A DNA stretch of 16,348 nt from Bacillota bacterium (lineage in GTDB: Bacteria; Bacillota; Clostridia; Lachnospirales; Lachnospiraceae). Made by a program: the position numbers and the translations under genes. The notes below the pieces were generated by a model, which worked only from the letters and a program-made list of their open reading frames with translations, ran no database searches and was not told the origin of the DNA. Numbering within the stretch: the first letter of the stretch is position 1; the number at the start of each line of letters is the position of its first letter. Below are positions 6,228 through 13,222 of the stretch, piece by piece. The stretch is from contig JAEWMZ010000100.1 of NCBI GenBank assembly GCA_023392995.1, positions 1-16,348 on the forward strand. Reading direction: 5' to 3'.

Positions 6228-8090
6228 GTGCTAAAATTAATAAAAAATGAGGAATCCAGAACGATCTTTTTTTTGGTAGTATCCTTTGTTTCTATTCTAT
6301 TTAGTCTATTTTCTATTGGCAGTTTTCCCATTGACTTTGCGTGGGCAGCCATTATTCTTTGCGGTATTCCTATTATTAAGGAAGCGATAGTAGGCCTTGT
6401 GACCGAATTCGATATCAAAGCCGACGTACTGGTTTCCATTGCACTCGTAGCCTCAGTGATCATCGGAGAAATCTTTGCCGCCGGAGAGATTGCCTTTATT
6501 ATGGCACTTGGCGCCTTTCTGGAGGAACGTACCGTAGCAAAAGCTCGAGCCGGAATAGAAAAGCTGGTGCAGCTTACCCCTACCACCGCAAGATTAATCA
6601 GAAATGGCGAAGAGCTTCTTGTCCCCGCCGAGCAGATTCAGGTAGATGACATACTACGTGTACATGCAGGAGAAACCATCGCTGTGGATGGTATTATTAC
6701 ATATGGGCAAACCTCTGTGAATCAGGCTGTTATGACCGGAGAGTCTCTTCCGGTTGATAAAAACACCGGCGATGAGGTTTTCAGTGGTACTGTGAATCAG
6801 TATGGCAGCTTTGATATGAGGGCTACAAAGGTTGGTGAAGACAGCTCGCTTCAAAGAATGATTCGTCTGGTACAATCAGCAGATGCAGGAAAAGCCAAGA
6901 TTGTAGGAATTGCGGATCGATGGGCTACCTGGATTGTAGCCATAGCTCTGCTTTCTGCCCTTGGTACCTGGTTCCTGACCGGAGAAATCATAAGAGCCGT
7001 AACTATCCTGGTTGTATTCTGTCCCTGTGCATTAGTTCTTGCGACACCAACTGCAATTATGGCCGGCATTGGTAACGCAGCCAAGTCCGGTATTCTAATC
7101 CGCGAAGGAGATGCTTTGGAACGACTTGCTGCCGTGAATCGAATTGCCTTTGATAAAACAGGAACGATTACCTACGGAAAACCTGATGTGACTGCCATAG
7201 AATGCTTTCATGCTTCCCTGTCTGCTGACGAGCTGCTGTTTTTCACCGCTTCTGCGGAACAACGTTCTGAGCACCCATTAGGAAAGGCAATTGCGGCTTA
7301 CTATAGAACAAACCACACACTTCCCTTGTGCGATCCACAAGAATTTCAAATGCTTCCAGGAAGAGGAGTCTTTGCGCAAGTGAGGGATCTTCATATTCTG
7401 GCTGGTAATCTAGAATTAATGCAGGAGCATTCTGTTACTCCTTCCCAAACACTGCTTGATAAAGCAGATGAGTATAAGAATGAGGGCTGCACGATTATCT
7501 TCATTGCTGTTGAAGGCCAGGCTTCCGGCTTTCTTGCCTTATCCGATACCTTACGTCCTGATACAAAGGACATAATGCAAAAAATAGAACAGCTTAACTT
7601 TAACCTTGTACTGCTTACCGGTGACAATCCGCAGGCTGCTGCCCATATGGCAAGGCTAGCAGGCATCCGGGAGGTCTATCCTAATTGTCTGCCAGAGAAT
7701 AAATTAGCAATCATTGAGCAGTATCAAAATAACGAGGAACCAATTTGTATGGTTGGCGATGGTATCAATGACGCACCTGCTTTAAAGCATGCCCATGTTG
7801 GAATTGCAATGGGTGGGATCGGCAGTGATATCGCTGTAGATGCCGCTGATATAGCGTTAGTCGGTGATGAGATTAAGAGCCTTCCCCATTTGCTGGCTCT
7901 ATCAAAGAAAACCATGAACACAATTAAATTTAATATGACGCTCTCAATGGTACTAAATTTTGCCGCTATTCTTCTGGCTATGCTGGGAGTTCTGGGGCCT
8001 GTTATGGGCGCACTGGTACATAATGCTGGCTCCATCGCTGTAATTATAAATTCATCCCTATTATTAAAATGGAAGGAGCAGCTCAAATGA
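6228..8090 (+). CDS. P1B-type heavy-metal-exporting ATPase (CsoR-regulated)
   Basis: A 620-residue membrane pump. Motifs in order: two N-terminal membrane segments, a further pair at about 50-85, the actuator TGES at 170-173, the metal-binding CPC at 265-267 in a membrane helix, the phosphorylated Asp309 (DKTGTIT), SEHPLGKA with His349-Pro350, GDGINDAP at 510-517, and a last membrane pair. No N-terminal CxxC (HMA) metal-binding domain is present. The last helix has HNAGS (598-602), not the MxxSS of CopA copper pumps nor the DxG of zinc/cadmium pumps, so the transported metal is uncertain; the operators and CsoR argue for Cu(I). The GTG at 6228 is chosen because AAAGGA sits 8 bases before it. 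A TTG at 6159 lies in the -35 box, and an ATG at 6219 overlaps the ribosome site. The stop overlaps the next gene. Confidence 0.9.
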   Translation: MLKLIKNEESRTIFFLVVSFVSILFSLFSIGSFPIDFAWAAIILCGIPIIKEAIVGLVTEFDIKADVLVSIALVASVIIGEIFAAGEIAFIMALGAFLEERTVAKARAGIEKLVQLTPTTARLIRNGEELLVPAEQIQVDDILRVHAGETIAVDGIITYGQTSVNQAVMTGESLPVDKNTGDEVFSGTVNQYGSFDMRATKVGEDSSLQRMIRLVQSADAGKAKIVGIADRWATWIVAIALLSALGTWFLTGEIIRAVTILVVFCPCALVLATPTAIMAGIGNAAKSGILIREGDALERLAAVNRIAFDKTGTITYGKPDVTAIECFHASLSADELLFFTASAEQRSEHPLGKAIAAYYRTNHTLPLCDPQEFQMLPGRGVFAQVRDLHILAGNLELMQEHSVTPSQTLLDKADEYKNEGCTIIFIAVEGQASGFLALSDTLRPDTKDIMQKIEQLNFNLVLLTGDNPQAAAHMARLAGIREVYPNCLPENKLAIIEQYQNNEEPICMVGDGINDAPALKHAHVGIAMGGIGSDIAVDAADIALVGDEIKSLPHLLALSKKTMNTIKFNMTLSMVLNFAAILLAMLGVLGPVMGALVHNAGSIAVIINSSLLLKWKEQLK

Positions 8091-8260
8091 GTTTTATGAT
8101 TTTTACTACACTCGTATTATTAGTGGGAATCTCACTGATTGTAGGATGTGGCTATTACCTTATGAGAGAGATGAATAGCAGAGATTCTGTCAGAAATTAC
8201 GGGAGCTTTATCGCAGTTGGTATGGTAATAACTTCCGGTATGATTATAAAAATTATTTGA
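8087..8260 (+). CDS. Small two-helix membrane protein coupled to the ATPase
   Basis: A 57-residue hypothetical protein. Residues about 5-26 (IFTTLVLLVGISLIVGCGYYL) and 43-57 (GSFIAVGMVITSGMIIKII) are two hydrophobic segments joined by a polar loop with basic and acidic residues (REMNSRDSVRNYG). The ATG overlaps the ATPase TGA (ATGA) and AAGGAG lies 8 bases upstream inside the ATPase gene, so translation is probably coupled. It is in the same transcript, just before the terminator at 8261-8303. I do not recognise a family. It could be an accessory subunit of the pump, like other small membrane proteins that bind P-type ATPases, but this is inferred only from its place and topology. An upstream ATG at 8069 is in frame but lacks a site. 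Confidence 0.65.
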   Translation: MSFMIFTTLVLLVGISLIVGCGYYLMREMNSRDSVRNYGSFIAVGMVITSGMIIKII

Positions 8261-8303
8261 AACAGATGGGGCTCGCACTAAATAATGTGCAGCCCCATCT
8301 GTT
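8261..8303. terminator. Strong bidirectional terminator between the metal operon and the GH3 gene
   Basis: AACAGATGGGGCT pairs perfectly with AGCCCCATCTGTT (13 bp). After one bulged C, GCAC/GTGC continues the stem, with an 8-base loop. T-rich sequence follows on both strands (TTCTTTAC on +, TTTCAAATAATTTTT on -), so it serves both convergent transcripts. Confidence 0.85.
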
Positions 8304-8343
8304 CTTTACATCTTATTCGTTAAAGTTTATTATACTATGCCTC

Positions 8344-10620
8344 TTACACGGTCTTATTCAACTTTGCCAATATATCTAGAATATCCTCTCTGCGAAGTTC
8401 GCTGCTAAAGCTTAACATTGCGCGGAGCGGCATATATTTTATCATTGCCATCAGCATTTCTTTTGAGATTGCTTCTTTTGCAGCATCACTATCCTCATCG
8501 TTTTCCCCTGAAAAGAAGATATTGCCCTTCATCAAAGTCTCCAAAAACGGTGTTGCCTCAGGATTTTCCATCAGATCACCCAGTGTTGAATCTAAGGTAT
8601 AAGTGATCGGAAGCTTCACTGTTCCGGTAACCTCAATGGTTTTGCTAAGAGTAATATCCCTGGAGGATTTACCGATCAGAATCTCAAATTCTCCTGACTC
8701 TACATGCCAGTCATGAAGCTCAACACTCCAGTAAGCAAACGCTCTCTTACCAAGCTCAAAGGTAACGGTCTTTGTTTCTCCCGGCTGTAATTCAACCTTT
8801 GCAAACTCCTTTAACTCCTTCACAGGGCGGATCACTGTGCTTACCTTATCGGCAACATACAGCTGAATCACTTCTTTACCAGCCACATTACCGGTATTCT
8901 TCACATCCACGGACACCTTAACCGTATCCTGGTCAGTAATACTATCGCTGCTTACAGTCAGATTGGAGTATTCAAAGGTCGTGTAGCTTAAGCCGTATCC
9001 GAAGGGGAACAATACCTCCATCTTCTTGGTATCATAATAACGATAACCTACAAATACGCCTTCACGGTACTCTACCTTATCCTTTTCACCAAAGTAATAG
9101 AGATAGGATGGATTATCCTCCAGCTTAATCGGGAAAGTCTCCGGCAGCTTCGCGCTGGGATTTACTTTACCAAACAGTATGTCAACGCAAGCTCCGCCTA
9201 CTGCCTGACCTGAAAGGTAGGCTTCCAGAATACCTTTCACCTCGTTCACCCAGGGCATCTCAACCGGAGAGCCATTATGCAGTACTACTACGGTATTGGG
9301 CTGAACCTCTGCAACCCTCTTAATCAATTCATTCTGACAATTCGGCATGCTCATATGGCTGCGGTCAAAGCCTTCTGATTCAAAAGAATCCGGAAGTCCT
9401 GCAAAGATAACAGCTACATTCGCTTTCTTTGCTGCCTCTACTGCCTCCGCCAGCAATGCTTCGTCCAGCTTATCCTCCTTATCATCAAAGCCCTGAACAA
9501 AGGTTACATTACTCATACCTGCTGCTGCCTCCACCGCAGAGGTTACCTTATGACTATTTATATGGGAACTTCCACCGCCCTGATAACGAGGTGCCTTTGC
9601 ATATTTACCAATGAATACTACTTCCTGGTTTTCCTTTAAAGGCAGAATATCCTCATTCTTTAATAGAACAATTGTCTCTTCTGCAACTTTTCTAGCTATT
9701 TCATGATCCTTGTCACGATCAAATACTGCCGTTTTATCTCTATTCTCTTCATAACGGTATACGATATTCAAGATTCTTTCGCAAGCCAGATCTACAACCT
9801 CTTCTTTTAAAGTTCCTGCTTGTACTGCCTCAACAATTAATTTATCGTTGATTCCATTGGTGGAAGGCATCTCCAGGTCTAAGCCTGCCGCAAGATCCTC
9901 CACTCTGGCATTCACAGCACCCCAGTCACTCATAACATAACCCTCGAAGCCCCATTCCTTACGCAGAACCTTCGTCAGATATTCTTCATTCTCAGCAGCA
10001 TAAACTCCATTAATCTTGTTATAAGAGCACATTACAGTCCAAGGCTTTTGATTTACAACAGCTCCTTCAAAAGCAGCCAGATAAATCTCTCTCAGCGTTC
10101 TTTCATCAACCTCTGAGGAGGAGGACATTCTGCGATGCTCCTGGTTATTCGCAAGAAAATGCTTGATACTGGTACCAACATTTTTATTTTGTACACCCTT
10201 AATCAGGGAGCCGGCCATCTCAGATGCCACCAAAGGATCTTCTGAATAATATTCAAAGTTTCTGCCGCATAACGGAGAACGCTTAATATTAACTGCTGGT
10301 CCCAGAATTACGCTGACACCCTCAGCCTGGCATTCATTTCCTAAGGCTTCACCCATGGTAGTGATCAGCTCTCTGTTAAAGGAAGCTGCAGTACCGCAGC
10401 CTGCAGGGAAGCAAACTGCCTTAATACTGTCATTCATACCAAGATGATCTCCTTCTACATCCTGCTTTCTAAGTCCATGAGGTCCATCCGATACCATGGA
10501 GGCAGGTACTCCCAGTCGTTCTACTGCCTTGGTATGCCAAAAGTCCGCACCGGAGCATAACCCTGCTTTTTCTTCCAGTGTCATTTTTGCTATAATTTCT
10601 CTAATCTTCTCTCTTTGCAT
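8344..10620 (-). CDS. Glycoside hydrolase family 3 beta-glucosidase-type enzyme, cytoplasmic
   Basis: A 758-residue GH3 enzyme. The N-terminal barrel has VSDGPHGLR, LGPAVNIKRSPLCGRNFEYYSEDP-type sequence, KHFLANNQEHRR and nucleophile Asp232 in VMSDWGA. The GH3 C domain (about 315-550) has KNEDILPL, a glycine-rich RYQGGGSS and ESEGFDR, whose Glu414/Glu416 is the likely acid/base. A fibronectin-III-like domain (about 575-655) follows (GKEVIQLYVAD, KELKEFAKVELQPGETKTVTFEL). About 90 further residues form an acidic, helical tail. It releases terminal beta-linked sugars, probably glucose, from short oligosaccharides. ATG 10620 is chosen because AAGGAG lies 9 bases upstream. Forty-eight in-frame codons further upstream are AT-rich with no site. 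No signal peptide, so it acts in the cytoplasm. It ends the - strand run after the AraC gene, 147 bp away. Confidence 0.93.
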   Translation of the reverse strand: MQREKIREIIAKMTLEEKAGLCSGADFWHTKAVERLGVPASMVSDGPHGLRKQDVEGDHLGMNDSIKAVCFPAGCGTAASFNRELITTMGEALGNECQAEGVSVILGPAVNIKRSPLCGRNFEYYSEDPLVASEMAGSLIKGVQNKNVGTSIKHFLANNQEHRRMSSSSEVDERTLREIYLAAFEGAVVNQKPWTVMCSYNKINGVYAAENEEYLTKVLRKEWGFEGYVMSDWGAVNARVEDLAAGLDLEMPSTNGINDKLIVEAVQAGTLKEEVVDLACERILNIVYRYEENRDKTAVFDRDKDHEIARKVAEETIVLLKNEDILPLKENQEVVFIGKYAKAPRYQGGGSSHINSHKVTSAVEAAAGMSNVTFVQGFDDKEDKLDEALLAEAVEAAKKANVAVIFAGLPDSFESEGFDRSHMSMPNCQNELIKRVAEVQPNTVVVLHNGSPVEMPWVNEVKGILEAYLSGQAVGGACVDILFGKVNPSAKLPETFPIKLEDNPSYLYYFGEKDKVEYREGVFVGYRYYDTKKMEVLFPFGYGLSYTTFEYSNLTVSSDSITDQDTVKVSVDVKNTGNVAGKEVIQLYVADKVSTVIRPVKELKEFAKVELQPGETKTVTFELGKRAFAYWSVELHDWHVESGEFEILIGKSSRDITLSKTIEVTGTVKLPITYTLDSTLGDLMENPEATPFLETLMKGNIFFSGENDEDSDAAKEAISKEMLMAMIKYMPLRAMLSFSSELRREDILDILAKLNKTV

Positions 10621-10738
10621 ATTCTCATACTCCTTTGCTATTTTAAGATAACTTCTAAAGATCAAATCACATCCTAATTGTAATACAGAACACACAAGAA
10701 GAACTATTAATATTTTTGTTTTTATATCATTATTTTTA

Positions 10739-10758
10739 TATAATATAGTTATATTATA
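10739..10758. repeat. AT-only 20-bp inverted repeat upstream of the GH3 gene
   Basis: TATAATATA-GT-TATATTATA has two perfect 9-base arms and lies between the AraC stop codon and the GH3 gene. On the - strand a TTGAAG just upstream could serve as a -35, with the palindrome at -10. It may be a promoter/operator, but pure A/T palindromes arise easily by chance in AT-rich spacers. Confidence 0.35.
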
Positions 10759-10767
10759 CTTCAATTC

Positions 10768-11955
10768 TTAGAATTCCGGCGGGTGATTTCTGCTTCGATA
10801 TTCCTGAGGCGTAATTCCCACATACTTTTTAAACATACTGGTCAGATAGCTGTGAGAGCTAAGATTCAAATATTCCGAAATTTCGTAGATACTCCGGTCT
10901 GAAAACTTGAGCATATTCTTCGCAACTGACATCTTCTCCCTCTGAATGTATTCACTTATGGTCATGCCCTCTATTTGTGAGAATAATTTTGACAGATAGG
11001 AGGCATTCACCTGAAGCGCTTTTGCAATATCGGACAGACTGATTTTCTTAAATATATTTTGAGCAATATATCTCTTACTATCCTCCACATAGCTGTTGGA
11101 GGATCTATGCTCCACATATTTTTTAACCAGTTCAGCAAATACAATGCAGGCCTCGTGGGAATTTCTCTTAATATCTGCAATGGTACGACATTTTGAGATA
11201 CGTTTTAAATAAACATCACTGATTAAAAAGCTCTCTGCAGAGGTTGCCCCTCCTTCAATGGCAGCCCGGGCTGCCATTGCGATAGTAGATATAGACATGT
11301 ATTCTTCATTTTTAAATATATTATCTTCAATAACCAGCGGATTTTTATACTGAGGAAGCTTTACACATTGCTTAACCTTCTCCACATCGCCTTCCCGTAT
11401 TGCATCCCAGATGACCTGCTCCTCTGCATAGGTATGATTCAGCAGCAGATGATCCTCCCGCTTTATGGTATACTCAATGATCTGCTCTGCTATATCCGGA
11501 AACTCTGTAATGCTCTGATCTACATAATTCATGAAATAATCCAGTGTATATTCCTTCTCCTTCATAATGGTGATGATAACAGCAATCACAGACATGAAGC
11601 GTTTCATGGTACAAAAATATAAATCCTTTGGCTCTTCCGACTTATTTTTAATCAGTTGATTATATCTCTTTTTCTCCAGTTGATTCAAATAGCGATATGC
11701 AACGGGTCCCCAAATGAAATAGTTATCTTCCACTTTACTGCCACAAATACAAATCGGCAATCCATCAATATATCGTATACCGAATTCCTGTGTGTTTAAT
11801 TCTTCTCTTAGCTGCTGTATATATGCAGCAATGCCGGGATAAGGCTCTGTTCGATCGCTGACACTGGAATATATATTTTTTATTGACCCATCCTCACTGT
11901 ATTCAGTAAGTGGAATTCCTGCCAAATCAGAGATTGTTGCAATAAGAAAACTCAT
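10768..11955 (-). CDS. AraC-family transcriptional regulator
   Basis: A 395-residue regulator. The C-terminal 100 residues form an AraC/XylS DNA-binding domain with two helix-turn-helix motifs (ISLSDIAKALQVNASYLSKLF and RSIYEISEYLNLSSHSYLTSMFKK) and the family ending GITPQEYRSR. The N-terminal part (about 1-120, with IRYIDGLPICICGSK and YFIWGPVAY) looks like a small-ligand-binding or PAS-like fold as in other Clostridia AraC proteins; I cannot name its ligand. ATG 11955 is chosen because AAGGAG lies 8-9 bases before it. A start 23 codons upstream would lie in the 33-bp hairpin. The protein lacks a receiver domain, so it is not part of a two-component pair. It lies just upstream of the GH3 gene and may control it, with a sugar as inducer; this is inference. 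Confidence 0.9.
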   Translation of the reverse strand: MSFLIATISDLAGIPLTEYSEDGSIKNIYSSVSDRTEPYPGIAAYIQQLREELNTQEFGIRYIDGLPICICGSKVEDNYFIWGPVAYRYLNQLEKKRYNQLIKNKSEEPKDLYFCTMKRFMSVIAVIITIMKEKEYTLDYFMNYVDQSITEFPDIAEQIIEYTIKREDHLLLNHTYAEEQVIWDAIREGDVEKVKQCVKLPQYKNPLVIEDNIFKNEEYMSISTIAMAARAAIEGGATSAESFLISDVYLKRISKCRTIADIKRNSHEACIVFAELVKKYVEHRSSNSYVEDSKRYIAQNIFKKISLSDIAKALQVNASYLSKLFSQIEGMTISEYIQREKMSVAKNMLKFSDRSIYEISEYLNLSSHSYLTSMFKKYVGITPQEYRSRNHPPEF

Positions 11956-11987
11956 TGTATCTGCTCCTTCACCGATCCTGAGATTTA

Positions 11988-12020
11988 CAAATGTCTCGCA
12001 TAAAATATGCGAGACATTTG
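11988..12020. repeat. Perfect 15-bp inverted repeat in the araC leader
   Basis: CAAATGTCTCGCATA and its exact reverse complement are separated by only three A bases. It lies 33 bp upstream of the AraC start, between a possible promoter and the ribosome binding site, and has no T-run on either side. It could be a regulator operator or a leader hairpin affecting RNA stability or translation, less likely a terminator for the hydrolase upstream. Confidence 0.8.
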
Positions 12021-12037
12021 CCATTTATATTAAGTTA

Positions 12038-12067
12038 AGTATATCATGAATTCGATCCATTCCGCAA
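12038..12067 (-). promoter_or_regulatory. Weak candidate promoter of the AraC gene
   Basis: On the - strand TTGCGG, 18 bp, TATACT. The -10 box is good but the -35 matches only three bases of consensus. If used, transcription would start just before the 33-bp hairpin, placing it at the 5' end of the mRNA. Confidence 0.3.
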
Positions 12068-12134
12068 TCAAAAGTAACCAAGCATCTCTAAATTTGAACC
12101 CATTGCTTTGTAATTCTATTTCTAACTCTGAAGG

Positions 12135-13058
12135 TTATTTTTTAAAGTTGATTGCAAGCTTTGCATAAAAATCTTCCAGCGTAAACCGGGCGTCCAAAGT
12201 ATGATACACTCTGATCGGACGATTATTCTGCTTATGCATGTAATACATTTCTGAGGAGAATCTGGGTGCTGGAATCCAGTTATAATTCCCCCTATTATTT
12301 TCCTCTAATAATACAGTTACCGTTCCCTGATCTCCAAGTCCCCAGCTTTCCCCATGAGGCCAAGCCTGGAATACGTGCATGCGGTTGTTAAAATCCACCA
12401 TCTGCTGGAACAGATAATTTCCGATCGCACCGCAGGGCTGAACCTTGTATTCTAATTCTGCCAGGGATACCTCCATCTGCTTATATACATTCTCCGGAAT
12501 CTGCCACAGCGGCATACTGGATTCAAATACAACATTGGCAGCAGCGATATCCTGAAGAAGATTGAATTCAAATCCGCCAACCGGATAAGTGCCTCCTCCA
12601 ATCCAAACAGCAGTCATTCTGTCACAAATTCGAGGCTCCTTTAATATAGCCGAACCCAAATCGGTTAAGCACCCTAGAAATACGGCGAAGAGCGGAGTCT
12701 CATCCTCTTTCATCGCTTCTTCAATAATAAAATCCACTCCCTCAGAGGCAATCATGGTAGTCTCATCCGGCATTGCTTTTATAGCTCCCTTATAAACCTT
12801 ATCACCATATTCCTCCTGTAGGTCCATGAGATCCAGTACCTTGCATATTTCGTCGTAACTAGCCTGCATGGTCTGCTCTTCTCCATAAATCATGTGGTTT
12901 GCTTCAAAATGTCCTGCGATAATCCCTTTTACCATAAATTTTGGTGTCATCAGATGATGGGCAACTGCAAATTGATCATCTGCTTCATTTTTACAATCCG
13001 TATGCACAATAACCCTGATCTTTTTATTCTCCGGAACCTGATACTTGTACTGAAACAT
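12135..13058 (-). CDS. Nucleoside-hydrolase-like protein (DUF1593-related)
   Basis: A 307-residue protein with a nucleoside-hydrolase fold signature. An N-terminal Asp cluster (HTDCKNEADDQFAVAHHL, Asp21/Asp27/Asp28) matches the calcium site, with the two-residue-longer NExDD spacing of DUF1593-type proteins and not the DxDxxxDD of true IunH enzymes. GGGTYPVGGFEFNLLQDIAAANVVFES corresponds to the substrate-binding Asn/Asp loop. A GLGDQGTVTVLL segment lies near the end. IunH enzymes split ribonucleosides into base and ribose; the DUF1593 branch is often found with glycan genes and its substrate is unknown. ATG 13058 is preferred because GGAGGA lies 7 bases upstream; an ATG at 13073 would place that site inside the gene. 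It lies between the response regulator and AraC genes on one strand and has no signal peptide. Confidence 0.8.
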   Translation of the reverse strand: MFQYKYQVPENKKIRVIVHTDCKNEADDQFAVAHHLMTPKFMVKGIIAGHFEANHMIYGEEQTMQASYDEICKVLDLMDLQEEYGDKVYKGAIKAMPDETTMIASEGVDFIIEEAMKEDETPLFAVFLGCLTDLGSAILKEPRICDRMTAVWIGGGTYPVGGFEFNLLQDIAAANVVFESSMPLWQIPENVYKQMEVSLAELEYKVQPCGAIGNYLFQQMVDFNNRMHVFQAWPHGESWGLGDQGTVTVLLEENNRGNYNWIPAPRFSSEMYYMHKQNNRPIRVYHTLDARFTLEDFYAKLAINFKK

Positions 13059-13138
13059 ATACATCTCCTCCATTTCATTATAAAAAGCTTAACCTAAGAA
13101 TCCGGAACTCATAAATGATCTCCCCTCTCAGCAGCTTG

Positions 13139-13222
13139 TTTTTATCTCTTGATTTATCTCTATCACTTGATTTATGTCTTTCTCTTAATTTATGTCTTTC
13201 TCTTAATTTATCTCTTTCTCTT
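13139..13222. repeat. 18-bp tandem repeat spanning the stop codon of the response regulator
   Basis: Four full units at 13151-13168, 13169-13186, 13187-13204 and 13205-13222, such as AATTTATGTCTTTCTCTT, plus a 12-bp partial unit at 13139-13150. The length is six codons. The innermost unit is the end of the coding region (residues KEEKEIN, - strand) and the TAA stop lies across a unit border. Units beyond it read EKDIN then TAA, then CAA, so the stop depends on which copy carries T. Confidence 0.85.

Noticed and set aside
6149..6586. Long - strand ORFs opposite the ATPase (also within 6851-7084, 7391-7666 and 7724-8086)
   Set aside because: Antisense shadows of a clear P-type ATPase; no sites or family motifs.
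10621..10764. 48-codon N-terminal extension of the GH3 enzyme with a hydrophobic stretch and LQLGC, like a lipoprotein signal
   Set aside because: A good AAGGAG site stands before the ATG at 10620. The extension has no site, is AT-rich promoter-like DNA, and includes the palindrome at 10739-10758.
11956..12024. 23-codon longer start for the AraC regulator
   Set aside because: Those codons lie in the 33-bp inverted repeat and the leader, and the strong site is just before the internal ATG.
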